Shown: positions 23,106-30,363 of the stretch, piece by piece
How positions within the stretch are numbered: the first letter of the stretch is position 1
Layout of the letters: each line of letters starts with the position of its first letter
Virus record (IMG/VR): IMGVR_UViG_3300048123_000070
Coordinates: 1 to 44,640 of that record
Direction: 5' to 3' (one strand)
DNA: 44,640 nucleotides
From: a virus
Notes under the pieces: model-generated
Told to the model about the DNA's origin: nothing
Databases searched by the model: none
What the model saw: only the letters and a program-made list of their open reading frames with translations
Program-made: the position numbers and the translations under genes

Positions 23106-23955
23106 GCTTCAGCAGCCGGTCGGCATTGAACGCCAGTATGCCAAGGCGCTGAAGCAATACGCTCGCCGACTTGGCAAGGCCTGCAATCTGATCCTTATCC
23201 CCGAGGTGCCGCGCCTGGTTGAGTCTGCCAATCGTTACCGCCCCGACGATGCAGCCACTCCGGTAGCAGGACGGTCCTGGGTCGATCTTCTGGCCGGGTT
23301 GCTCGAGTCCACCTTGGGTGTTGTGACAGGCGTGCAAGATGTTGGCCTGGCAGCAGTCATTGGGAGCAACCAGCCGGAAGTCGAGGCACTGCCCGGGCCA
23401 TCGTCCGCAGACGAGATAGGCGTTGTGGTTTATGCCGAGCAGATCAGCGAGCACGGCTTGCGACAGATCAGGCGGATGACCAAGGCCCAGTATGGCGAGC
23501 AGTACGCCAAGGATGAGCCGTGGCTGACCGACATGCTCAGGGCATGGGAGGCGCAGAATCTGTCACTGATTCGGTCTATCCCCGAGCGCTATGTGGAAGA
23601 GCTCCAGGGCACAGTTATTCGAGCAATTAACGAAGGCCAATCAGCAACGGATCTAGCCGCCACCATCAAGGGGACCTATGACAAGCCTGTCAAGCGTGCC
23701 CAGCTCATCGCCGACGATCAGGTTGGCAAGCTGCACAGCCAGCTAGCCCAAGCCAGGCAGCAGGCCATCGGCGTCAAAGAGTACGCCTGGCGCGGCATCC
23801 TTGATGCTCGGGAGCGCCCCGAGCACCGGCGCCGAGAGGGGCGCACCTACCAGTGGTCGAATCCACCCAGTGATGGCCACCCTGGCTCTGCGGTTAGGTG
23901 CCGCTGCTACGGCCAGCCGATATGGCCCCCACGCGACAAGGTAACGCTGACATGA
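23095..23955 (+). CDS. Mu F/SPP1 gp7-like head morphogenesis protein
   Basis: About 286 residues. ATG 23095 has GGAGG at six bases; an ATG one codon upstream is closer to it. A helical N-terminal half is followed by the minor-head domain: TVIRAINEGQSATDLAATIK, RAQLIADDQVGKLHSQLAQA and the metal-like cluster ending GSAVRCRCYGQPIWP. It overlaps the portal end, and its stop is coupled to the next gene by ATGA. A minor capsid protein, probably ejected or near the portal. Confidence 0.88.
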   Translation: MAPRLQQPVGIERQYAKALKQYARRLGKACNLILIPEVPRLVESANRYRPDDAATPVAGRSWVDLLAGLLESTLGVVTGVQDVGLAAVIGSNQPEVEALPGPSSADEIGVVVYAEQISEHGLRQIRRMTKAQYGEQYAKDEPWLTDMLRAWEAQNLSLIRSIPERYVEELQGTVIRAINEGQSATDLAATIKGTYDKPVKRAQLIADDQVGKLHSQLAQARQQAIGVKEYAWRGILDARERPEHRRREGRTYQWSNPPSDGHPGSAVRCRCYGQPIWPPRDKVTLT

Positions 23956-25031
23956 CGGTCAATCGCTACGACCGAGCGCCTCTCAAGGCCCGGTATGACG
24001 AAAACGGCTACCTCGAAGACTCGCCCGTGCTGACCCGCACGGGCGTTTTTGAATACCGCGACGGCAAAGGCGGGGTTCGTCGTGAACTGCGCCGCGCCGA
24101 GGACGTGTTTTCCGAGGACTCCCTGTCCTCGTACCGCAACAAGCCCATCACCAAAGGTCACCACGGAAAAATCGATGCGGCGACAGTGAAGCGCCACCAA
24201 ATCGGCACCGTGACGACTCACGGGCGACAAGACGGCGAAAACGTCATCAGCGACATCGTGATCCACGACCCACGCGTCATCAAACAAGATGGCTGGAAAG
24301 AGCTGTCTGTCGGGTACTCGGTCGACCTGATCGAGGAGCCCGGCGAGTACAACGGAGAGCGTTACGACGCGATCCAAACCAACATCCGCGTAAACCATCT
24401 CGCGGTTGTCCCGGTAGGCAGGGCCGGTAATGCCCGCCTCAATCTCGACGCGGCCGATGCCGCAACACCAACCGACGACGATGAAGGTGAATTCACCATG
24501 AAAAAAGTCCGTCTCGACAACGGCATCGAGTACGACGCCGCGCCCGAGGTGGCTCAGGCCTACGATCAGGCCCGCGCCGACCTTGGCGATGCCACCACCA
24601 AGCTCGAGCAGGAAAAGGCCCGCGCCGATGCTGCTGAGCTGGCCAAGAAAGAAGCCGAGGACAAGGCCGAGCAGATCAAGCAAGGCGCTGTCGATCAGGC
24701 TCGTGCACGCCTTGAGCTGGAAGCCGTAGCCAAGGAGCACAAGGTCAAGTTTGCCGAGGATGCCGCTGACCGCGATATCAAGGTCGGCGTCATCGCTGCC
24801 GTGCGTGGCGATGCCGTGGACCTCAAGGATAAGCCCGAGGCCTATATCGACGCTGCCTACGACTATGCGGTGGCCGACGCTGGCAAGCGCCGGGACGACG
24901 CCGCCGACCAGCGCAAGAAGGCTACCTCGCGCGCCGATGGTGCAGAGTCCAAATCTGGCGGCGGTTCCGCTGATGCCCGTGAACGCATGGCCGCCCGAAT
25001 GCGCGGCGAGAAAGTGGAGGATGACCAATGA
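23952..25031 (+). CDS. DUF2213 prohead protease with scaffold domain
   Basis: 359 residues in two parts. Residues 1-175 are the DUF2213 protease-like domain (LTRTGVFEYRDGKGGVRREL, ALGHHGKI-like TKGHHGKID, ELSVGYSVDL, NHLAVVPVGRAGNARL). Residues about 183-359 are a charged coiled coil rich in Ala, Lys and Glu, typical of scaffolds. An in-frame ATG at 24498 with GAAGGTG upstream begins MKKVRLDNGIEYD and may give a separate scaffold. Coupled by ATGA before and after. Confidence 0.9.
   Translation: MTVNRYDRAPLKARYDENGYLEDSPVLTRTGVFEYRDGKGGVRRELRRAEDVFSEDSLSSYRNKPITKGHHGKIDAATVKRHQIGTVTTHGRQDGENVISDIVIHDPRVIKQDGWKELSVGYSVDLIEEPGEYNGERYDAIQTNIRVNHLAVVPVGRAGNARLNLDAADAATPTDDDEGEFTMKKVRLDNGIEYDAAPEVAQAYDQARADLGDATTKLEQEKARADAAELAKKEAEDKAEQIKQGAVDQARARLELEAVAKEHKVKFAEDAADRDIKVGVIAAVRGDAVDLKDKPEAYIDAAYDYAVADAGKRRDDAADQRKKATSRADGAESKSGGGSADARERMAARMRGEKVEDDQ
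24498..25031 (+). other. Possible internal start for a separate scaffold protein
   Basis: In frame with the DUF2213 gene (codon 183), preceded by GAAGGTG at 9 bases. The product would be the 177-residue coiled-coil part alone, as in lambda C/Nu3. Confidence 0.55.
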
Positions 25032-25453
25032 TCTATGAAATGGACAAGGCCCGCGCGGGCATGAAGGCCGATGCTGGCTTTGATCGCGTAGAGTCGCTTC
25101 CTGCGGCAGAGGCAATCCAATTCGGCCTAGTGGTCGGCGAGGATGCACAGGGCCGCGCAGTGCCTGGCGGCGGCACCCGAATTGCCGGCATTTCGCTGCA
25201 CACCCACACCAAGATGGGCGGCTACGAACAGTACGACGACGTGAGCATCGAGACCAACGCTCCGGTATGGGCCCAAGTGATCGACGCCGGCACCGTGACA
25301 GATGGCGGTGATGTCGAGTTCGATGCCGCTGGCCGCGTGCAAGATGCCGATGTCGGCACCGCCCTCCCCAACGCGATCTTCCGATCCGATGCCATCACCC
25401 TCTCGGATGGCAGCGTCATCGCGCTGGTTCAGCTCGCCAACCCGTTCAAATAA
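25028..25453 (+). CDS. Capsid decoration/cement protein
   Basis: A 141-residue, mostly beta protein: QFGLVVGEDAQGRAVPGG, GISLHTHTKMGGYEQYDDV, APVWAQVIDAGTVTDGG and an AIFRSDAITLSDGSVIALVQ ending. It matches the structural cement proteins that sit between the scaffold/protease and the DUF2184 capsid gene in this head type. Start overlaps the previous stop (ATGA). Confidence 0.8.
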   Translation: MIYEMDKARAGMKADAGFDRVESLPAAEAIQFGLVVGEDAQGRAVPGGGTRIAGISLHTHTKMGGYEQYDDVSIETNAPVWAQVIDAGTVTDGGDVEFDAAGRVQDADVGTALPNAIFRSDAITLSDGSVIALVQLANPFK

Positions 25454-25465
25454 GGACCGCTGACC

Positions 25466-26434
25466 ATGAGCAAGAAGCATATGCACTATGACGCCGCAGA
25501 CCTGGCGGCAGTGATGGATGCCGGCGATCGTCTGGGCATCGAGCGCGAGGATGAGGGCATCTTCCTCGCCCGCCAGCTGGACTACGTAAAGACCCGTATC
25601 TACGAGGTCGCCACTCCGAGCCTGACTGGTCTGCAACTGGTTCCGGTCTCCACCGAAGTGCCCGAGTGGGCCGAGTCGTTCACGTACCGCGAGTACGATG
25701 AGGTCGGCATGGCCAAGTTCATCTCGAACTACGCGGACGATCTGCCGCGTGTGGACGTGATTGGAACTGAGAAGACCCTCAAGCTCAAAAGCATGGGTGA
25801 CTCCTACGGCTACAGCTTGGACGAGATGCGCCTGGCCAACGCCATGGGCACCAATCTCTCCGAGCGCAAGGGCCGTACCGCACGCCGCGCCATCGACCAG
25901 CTCACCAACAAGGTGGCCCTGGTGGGCGACGAGAAGCACGGTTTCTACGGCTTCACTAACCACCCGAACCTGGGTGAAACCGCCGTCACCGGCGACTGGA
26001 CTAACCCGGCCACCACCGGCCAGCAGATCCTCGACGACCTGCTCGCCATGTACGACGCCGTGCAGATCCAGTCCTACGACTACCACAAGCCGACCACCCT
26101 GGCGCTGGCTCCGACCCGTCGCTCTGCGCTGATGCGCAAGAACGTCAACGAGGGCGGCAACTGGGAGAGCGTGATGGCGCGCTTCAAGTCGCTCTATCCG
26201 GACGTAAGCATCATCGCCTCCACCGAACTGGAGCCGAGCGCTGCGAACGGCCAGGAGTCCACCGCCGTCATGTACGAGCGTGACGTCGACAACCTGTCGA
26301 TTGAGATCCCGCGCCCGTTCGAGCAGCTGCCGGCCGAGAAGCGCAACCTCGAGATGGTGATCGACTGCATCGCCAAGTGCTCCGGCGTGGCGATCTACCG
26401 TCCGCTGTCACTCACCAAAGCCGTGGGGGTTTGA
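25466..26434 (+). CDS. Major capsid protein (DUF2184 family)
   Basis: A 322-residue HK97-fold capsid protein of the DUF2184 group: an N-terminal arm (DAADLAAVMDAGDRLGIERE), FLARQLDYVKTRIYEV, VPEWAESFTYREYDEVGMAK, SMGDSYGYSLDEMRLA, GFYGFTNHPN, and an IEIPRPFEQLPAEKRNLEM stretch near the end. It follows the cement gene by 12 bp. Codon use and strong spacing fit a highly expressed structural gene. Confidence 0.93.
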   Translation: MSKKHMHYDAADLAAVMDAGDRLGIEREDEGIFLARQLDYVKTRIYEVATPSLTGLQLVPVSTEVPEWAESFTYREYDEVGMAKFISNYADDLPRVDVIGTEKTLKLKSMGDSYGYSLDEMRLANAMGTNLSERKGRTARRAIDQLTNKVALVGDEKHGFYGFTNHPNLGETAVTGDWTNPATTGQQILDDLLAMYDAVQIQSYDYHKPTTLALAPTRRSALMRKNVNEGGNWESVMARFKSLYPDVSIIASTELEPSAANGQESTAVMYERDVDNLSIEIPRPFEQLPAEKRNLEMVIDCIAKCSGVAIYRPLSLTKAVGV

Positions 26435-26436
26435 TC

Positions 26437-26733
26437 ATGGCCAAGTACCGCAACGAGAGCCTGGGCGTCGTCAACGTGGGCGGCCAGTTCGCCGCTCCGA
26501 AGAAGACCCTCGAGGTCGACGAAAAGGCGCCGGGGCTGACCCGGCTGGTCAAGCGCGGCATCCTGGCCAAGGTGGACGGGGCTCCGCAAGCCTCCGAGGG
26601 TGGCGATGACGAGCGCGAGGCGCTGGCCGCCCAATACGAGGAACGCTTCGGCGAGAAGCCTCACCACGCCATGAAGGCCGACACCATCCGGCAGAAGCTG
26701 GACGAGGCTGGCGACACCAAGCCCGCCGAGTAA
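26437..26733 (+). CDS. Small head protein with HeH/LEM-like tail (98 aa)
   Basis: MAKYRNESLGVVNVGGQFAA starts two bases after the capsid stop. The C-terminal ALAAQYEERFGEKPHHAMKA...RQKLDEA resembles HeH/LEM-like helix-extended-helix motifs found after capsid genes. A hairpin GAGGCCC-TGC-GGGGCCTC without a T-run follows the stop. Probably a minor structural or assembly protein. Confidence 0.7.
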   Translation: MAKYRNESLGVVNVGGQFAAPKKTLEVDEKAPGLTRLVKRGILAKVDGAPQASEGGDDEREALAAQYEERFGEKPHHAMKADTIRQKLDEAGDTKPAE

Positions 26734-26772
26734 CCCGAGGCCCTGCGGGGCCTCCCTAATACCGAGGCTGTC

Positions 26773-27174
26773 ATGACGCAATACGTGACTGTCGAAGACG
26801 TCGACGGAAAGCTGGGCCCAGACTGGGCCCCAGACGCCGATAAGGCCCGATTCGTGGCAATGGCCAACGCCTATCTGTCGTCGCAGCGCATCCAGCTACC
26901 TACCCCTGTGCCTGACGAAATCATTATGGCGGGGGCAGAGCTGTCGGCGGCGGCGGCTGATGGGCAGCTCTACGCCCAGCACACCGAGGGCGTCATGACA
27001 CAGAAGCGAGTCAAGGCCGATACCGTCGAGAGCGAAAAGCGCTACTCCGATGTATCGGCTTATGGCGAGCATGCCGCTCTCCCCGAGCGAGTGCAGTTCG
27101 CACTGGCGCTGATCGAAGCGTACCGGACCATTCCGATGGGTATTACCGTGGGGTATGGCTATGGGGCTACGTGA
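26773..27174 (+). CDS. Head-tail connector (adaptor)
   Basis: 133 residues, helical: YVTVEDVDGKLGPDWAPDAD, ANAYLSSQRIQLPTPVPDEI, GAELSAAAADGQLYAQ, then a C-terminal helix. It resembles the adaptor/DnaT-like connector proteins that follow DUF2184 capsids. The stop overlaps the next gene's start region by 14 bp. Confidence 0.75.
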   Translation: MTQYVTVEDVDGKLGPDWAPDADKARFVAMANAYLSSQRIQLPTPVPDEIIMAGAELSAAAADGQLYAQHTEGVMTQKRVKADTVESEKRYSDVSAYGEHAALPERVQFALALIEAYRTIPMGITVGYGYGAT

Positions 27175-27517
27175 CGAGCTTCAGGCAGATATCGCCGAGG
27201 CGTTTGACGAGGACCTGGCTGACGCGGTGATGACGTTCACCGGCTCGCGCACTGTCGTATCGGGCGAGTTTGACCCCGTCGAGGGTACCTATCCCGAGAC
27301 GACTGTGACCTACTCCGGGCGCGGCGTGTTCGGCGGGTACTCGATCCAAGAGGTCGACGATCAGCACATCCGGCGCACCGACGTGAAGCTGACCGCGCTA
27401 CAGGATGAGGTGAGCGACACCCCGGCGATCGACGACACCATAGACGGCATGCTGGTGGTCAACGTAGGCGCCGACCCGGCCAAGGCCACTTGGACGGTTC
27501 AGCTCAGGAGGAACTGA
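27161..27517 (+). CDS. Head closure/stopper-like protein (118 aa)
   Basis: MGLRDELQADIAEAFDEDLA starts at 27161 (GGGG upstream; an earlier ATG is too close to it). A beta-rich middle (VTYSGRGVFGGYSIQEVDDQ) and a WTVQLRRN end fit head-closure proteins by position between the adaptor and neck protein. The stop overlaps the next ATG. Confidence 0.7.
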   Translation: MGLRDELQADIAEAFDEDLADAVMTFTGSRTVVSGEFDPVEGTYPETTVTYSGRGVFGGYSIQEVDDQHIRRTDVKLTALQDEVSDTPAIDDTIDGMLVVNVGADPAKATWTVQLRRN

Positions 27518-27906
27518 TGGCTAAACGAGGATGGTCCAAGTCTCTCGCAGGATTCGCCGACCAGGTTCGCGAGGAAGAGTTGGCGCGGCTGGTCGATATG
27601 TCAGAGCACCACGTCCGCGGCGTTATCTACGGCTCGCCCAAGGACACCAGTCGATTCCTGGCCAACAACAATTTCTCGGTCAACAGCCCCGATGAGGGCT
27701 ACGACCCAGAAAAGAGGGACCCGTCGCGGACGACGACCCTGGCCAATGCGCGAGCGGCGATGGCCTCACTGCGTTACGGCGACGTGTTTTACATCGTCAA
27801 CACCACCCCCTACGGGGAGATGCTGGAGCACGGCCATTCCGGGCAGGCCCCTCAGGGCATATTCCAGATCGCTGCGAACAACGCTAGGGAGTATGCCAAC
27901 CGATGA
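27517..27906 (+). CDS. HK97 gp10-like neck/tail-completion protein
   Basis: 129 residues: MAKRGWSKSLAGFADQVREE, then DTSRFLANNNFSVNSP and the characteristic VNTTPYGEMLEHGHSGQAPQ G near 95-115, as in gp10-like connector proteins. GGAGG lies before the ATG, which overlaps the preceding TGA. Confidence 0.82.
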   Translation: MAKRGWSKSLAGFADQVREEELARLVDMSEHHVRGVIYGSPKDTSRFLANNNFSVNSPDEGYDPEKRDPSRTTTLANARAAMASLRYGDVFYIVNTTPYGEMLEHGHSGQAPQGIFQIAANNAREYANR

Positions 27907-28301
27907 CCTTCGACGAGATCCGCATCGCCATCACGACACGGATGGCGGCCTGGGATGGTGTGCCTGTGGCCTATGACGGCGCTCCCAACGGTGACGCAGT
28001 AGATACGGCCATCGCCAACCAGGAGGCCTGGGTGAGGCTGACCATCCAGCACGGCGACAGCTTCGTCGCTGGTCTCGGCTCCGAACCCTGCGTTCGCCGC
28101 CCCGGACTGATCATGTGCCAGGTGTTCACCAAGGACAATCAGGGCAGCCGGCAGGCGTACCAGATCGCCGACTCCCTGGCTGCGCAACTGCAGTTCTGGC
28201 GCACTGGCCACCTTGAGACGCTCGCCTCCTCAATGCAGCGCGCAGGCCCCTCTGACGGCTGGTATCAACTGAACGTATCGACGCCCTTCCGCGTCGGCTA
28301 A
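27903..28301 (+). CDS. Tail terminator-like protein (DUF4128 type)
   Basis: 132 residues: MTFDEIRIAITTRMAAWDGV, WVRLTIQHGDSFVAGLG, PGLIMCQVFTKDNQGSRQAY, YQLNVSTPFRVG. This matches tail-terminator proteins that cap the tail tube. Coupled by ATGA to the previous gene and followed by an intrinsic terminator. Confidence 0.8.
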   Translation: MTFDEIRIAITTRMAAWDGVPVAYDGAPNGDAVDTAIANQEAWVRLTIQHGDSFVAGLGSEPCVRRPGLIMCQVFTKDNQGSRQAYQIADSLAAQLQFWRTGHLETLASSMQRAGPSDGWYQLNVSTPFRVG

Positions 28302-28323
28302 ACCGCCCCACCGCCCACCTCCG

Positions 28324-28345
28324 AGCCGCCTTGAGCGGCTTTTTT
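28324..28345 (+). terminator. Intrinsic terminator between head-tail joining and tail tube genes
   Basis: AGCCGC-CTTGA-GCGGCT followed by TTTTT. Confidence 0.85.
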
Positions 28346-28364
28346 CATGCCTGGAGAAAATCCC

Positions 28365-29276
28365 ATGCAAGACAGCGGCTCTACAATCCGTATCGCCTAC
28401 CGTAAGGACGGCTCGACCGATCCCTGGGAAATCCTGCGCCGCGCCGATGGCGGGCCCACCATTACCGTCAACACCGAGGGTGCTGGCGAGAACCTGGGGC
28501 GCCGGGAGGAAACCGACGAGGTTCGGCTGTCCGACGAGGTCGGTGGCGACGTCAACTTCAATTTCTCGGCACAGTCGTTTGACGATTTCATTGCTGCGGC
28601 GTTCTGTAACGACTGGAACCCCACCACCGGCGAATTGGTCGCGGGTGGCAATGCCGACAAGGCGTTCGAGATTCTGGTGAGCTACCAGGAGATCGGTAAG
28701 CACGTCCTCATGACCGGCATGCGCGTATCCACGCTCGCTCTGACCATCGAGGCCGGCGCCAAGATCACTGGGTCCATCGGGTTCGCCGGTACCGGCTATG
28801 ACCAGGACTACGACGCCAGCGGCGACACGTTCAACACCGCCACCACAACGGCGGTCATGTCGGCAGCTACCAATGGCGGCGACGTCCAGATCGACGGCGC
28901 AGTTCTCGACGGCACCTGTATCGCCACCTACGGCCTCAACCTGGACAACCAGTATGAGGCCCAGCTGTGTATCGGTCGCGCCACCCCGGGCCGCCAGGTG
29001 AAGGGCATGCTGGACGTGACTGGCAACATTTCGTTCGCCTTCACCGCCGATGGCTTCAACCTGTGGTCCAAGACGATCACGCGCGTACCGGTGACCACCT
29101 CGTTCGAGATGAGCGACGGCACGACCACCTATCTGCTGGAAACAGCGAAGACCTGCCTGTCCGGCGACATGCCAATTCCGTCCGGCAGCGATCCCGCTGT
29201 TGCCGAGCTGGATGCCCAGCACCGCCTGGATGTGACCGCCGGCTATTCCGTCCGCATCACCCGTACGCCGGCATAA
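28365..29276 (+). CDS. Major tail (tube) protein
   Basis: 303 residues from MQDSGSTIRI, chosen because GGAG stands at 8 bases; an ATG 18 bp earlier lies inside the terminator tail. Beta-rich: GGDVNFNFSAQSFDDFIAAA, GMRVSTLALTIEAGAKITGS, TGNISFAFTADGFNLWSKTI and TTYLLETAKTCLSGDMP resemble phage tail-tube proteins of the Phage_tube type. It is followed by the tail chaperone pair, the expected order. Confidence 0.85.
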   Translation: MQDSGSTIRIAYRKDGSTDPWEILRRADGGPTITVNTEGAGENLGRREETDEVRLSDEVGGDVNFNFSAQSFDDFIAAAFCNDWNPTTGELVAGGNADKAFEILVSYQEIGKHVLMTGMRVSTLALTIEAGAKITGSIGFAGTGYDQDYDASGDTFNTATTTAVMSAATNGGDVQIDGAVLDGTCIATYGLNLDNQYEAQLCIGRATPGRQVKGMLDVTGNISFAFTADGFNLWSKTITRVPVTTSFEMSDGTTTYLLETAKTCLSGDMPIPSGSDPAVAELDAQHRLDVTAGYSVRITRTPA

Positions 29277-29286
29277 GGAGACCCCG

Positions 29287-29661
29287 ATGGCATTCAACGC
29301 AAAGCGAAACGACAACGACAAGGCGCTGCACGGCGCCTGGTGCAGCATCATGGGCGGCCAGTTCCTGATTGCCCGAGCAGGCAATGAGAACTACCTGGCT
29401 GCCCAAGAGCGCAACGGCAAGCGCAAGGCCAGCACCCCAGGGGAGCGTCAGCGCGCGCTGTACAAGTCCATCGCTGAGGGCATTCTGCTGGACTGGCGGG
29501 ACGTCACCGACGATCAGGGGCAGCCCATCCCCTACAGCGTCGATGCTGCCGTCGAGGTCCTGATGGACAATCCGGAGCTGGTCGCGGCCATCATGGCCGA
29601 GGCCAACGACTTCGAGAACTACCGCCGCGACGACATTGAGCAGCAGGCAAAAAAGCAGTAG
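29287..29661 (+). CDS. Tail assembly chaperone G
   Basis: 124 residues: MAFNAKRNDNDKALHGAWCS, ERQRALYKSIAEGILLDWRD, VEVLMDNPELVAAIMAEAND. Position and size match lambda gpG. The last codons GCA AAA AAG CAG TAG contain a slippery run from which about one ribosome in many would shift to -1 and make the longer G-T fusion. Confidence 0.82.
   Translation: MAFNAKRNDNDKALHGAWCSIMGGQFLIARAGNENYLAAQERNGKRKASTPGERQRALYKSIAEGILLDWRDVTDDQGQPIPYSVDAAVEVLMDNPELVAAIMAEANDFENYRRDDIEQQAKKQ
29649..29655 (+). other. Programmed -1 frameshift site (A AAA AAG)
   Basis: The heptamer AAAAAAG lies in the right frame two codons before the G stop. Shifting -1 there opens a frame from 29655 to 30062. The position is the same as lambda's G/GT slip site. 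Confidence 0.82.
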
Positions 29662-30062
29662 CCGCCCTGCTCTATGATCTACGGTGGGCCGGGCGGGAAA
29701 AAGAGCGCGACCTACTCGAGCGGCGATTCGGGACTGGCGCCGCAGGAGAGCCGCCCGAGGCGGATGACCGAGTTCTGTTCTGGCTCCACGTTTTCCGCCT
29801 CCTCTCCCCGTCTCGCCCCGAGGGCCAGGCCGCCATTCGCCCCATCCCGTTGACCGAGATGGCTGCACTGCGCCAAATGCTGGTGCTACCCTGTGATGCT
29901 GACGAGTACGTGGCCATCATGCGGGAGATGGACTCGGCATTTAGGGATCATCTCTCGAAAAAAGGGGGCGGGAATGAAGGGAATGGCTCTCATCCTGGCG
30001 GCAGCGCTTCTGCTGGCGGGTTGCGCAAGCAGCGGTACCAAAATGGACGCCGCAAACCTTGA
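29655..30062 (+). CDS. Tail assembly chaperone T extension (expressed as GT fusion)
   Basis: The -1 frame has no start of its own near the slip site. It reads AVAALLYDLRWAGREKERDL, then VLFWLHVFRLLSPSRP, MAALRQMLVLPCDADEYVAI and MREMDSAFRDHL. The fusion would be about 258 residues (123 from G plus 135). Its last 89 bp overlap, in another frame, the start of the lipoprotein gene, and the final 35 residues look low-complexity, as if extended by that overlap. GT guides tape-measure and tail tube assembly. Confidence 0.8.
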   Translation, partial: AVAALLYDLRWAGREKERDLLERRFGTGAAGEPPEADDRVLFWLHVFRLLSPSRPEGQAAIRPIPLTEMAALRQMLVLPCDADEYVAIMREMDSAFRDHLSKKGGGNEGNGSHPGGSASAGGLRKQRYQNGRRKP

Positions 30063-30300
30063 GCGGATCGAGGTTGGCCAGACGACGCAACAAGAGATGG
30101 TGCAGATGTTTGGTCAGCCCCTGGCGCAGCAGTATTCATCCGAAGGCCACTTGACGCTGACATGGCACTACGTCCACGTGGGGCCGTTTGGCTCCAACAT
30201 GCAGCAGCAAAATCTCGTTGTCCAGTTCGATAACGAGGGAAAGGTCGAGCGTTACAACATGCTCGACGGGTCCCCCAGCGGGACGAGACTCGGCTACTAG
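29974..30300 (+). CDS. Small lipoprotein, SmpA/BamE-like
   Basis: 108 residues. MKGMALILAAALLLAGCASS is a clear lipoprotein signal with the lipobox Cys at 17. The mature part (ERIEVGQTTQQEMVQMFGQP ... LTLTWHYVHVG ... VVQFDNEGKVERY) matches the SmpA/OmlA fold of BamE-type proteins. AAAGGGGGCGGG precedes the ATG. It starts inside the T frame and lies between tail chaperone and tape measure genes, an odd place for an envelope protein. A superinfection-exclusion or conversion role is plausible but unproven. Confidence 0.82.
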   Translation: MKGMALILAAALLLAGCASSGTKMDAANLERIEVGQTTQQEMVQMFGQPLAQQYSSEGHLTLTWHYVHVGPFGSNMQQQNLVVQFDNEGKVERYNMLDGSPSGTRLGY

Positions 30301-30322
30301 CGAACACCTACAACGACCATGA

Positions 30323-30346
30323 GCCCGGCCAAGCGCCGGGCTTTTT
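30323..30346 (+). terminator. Intrinsic terminator after the lipoprotein gene
   Basis: GCCCGGC-CAAGC-GCCGGGC followed by TTTTT. Confidence 0.85.
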
Positions 30347-30363
30347 CATGCCCGGAGATCGTG

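Noticed and set aside
23907-25148. 413-codon minus-strand frame opposite the DUF2213 gene
   Set aside because: Mirror frame of a GC-rich coding region; repetitive Gly/Leu/Val content and no recognisable fold.
25127-26086. 319-codon minus-strand frame across the cement and capsid genes
   Set aside because: Antisense frame spanning two supported genes; composition is that of a mirror frame.
28230-29384. 384-codon minus-strand frame opposite the tail tube gene
   Set aside because: Antisense to a supported structural gene and crosses a terminator; no start signal.
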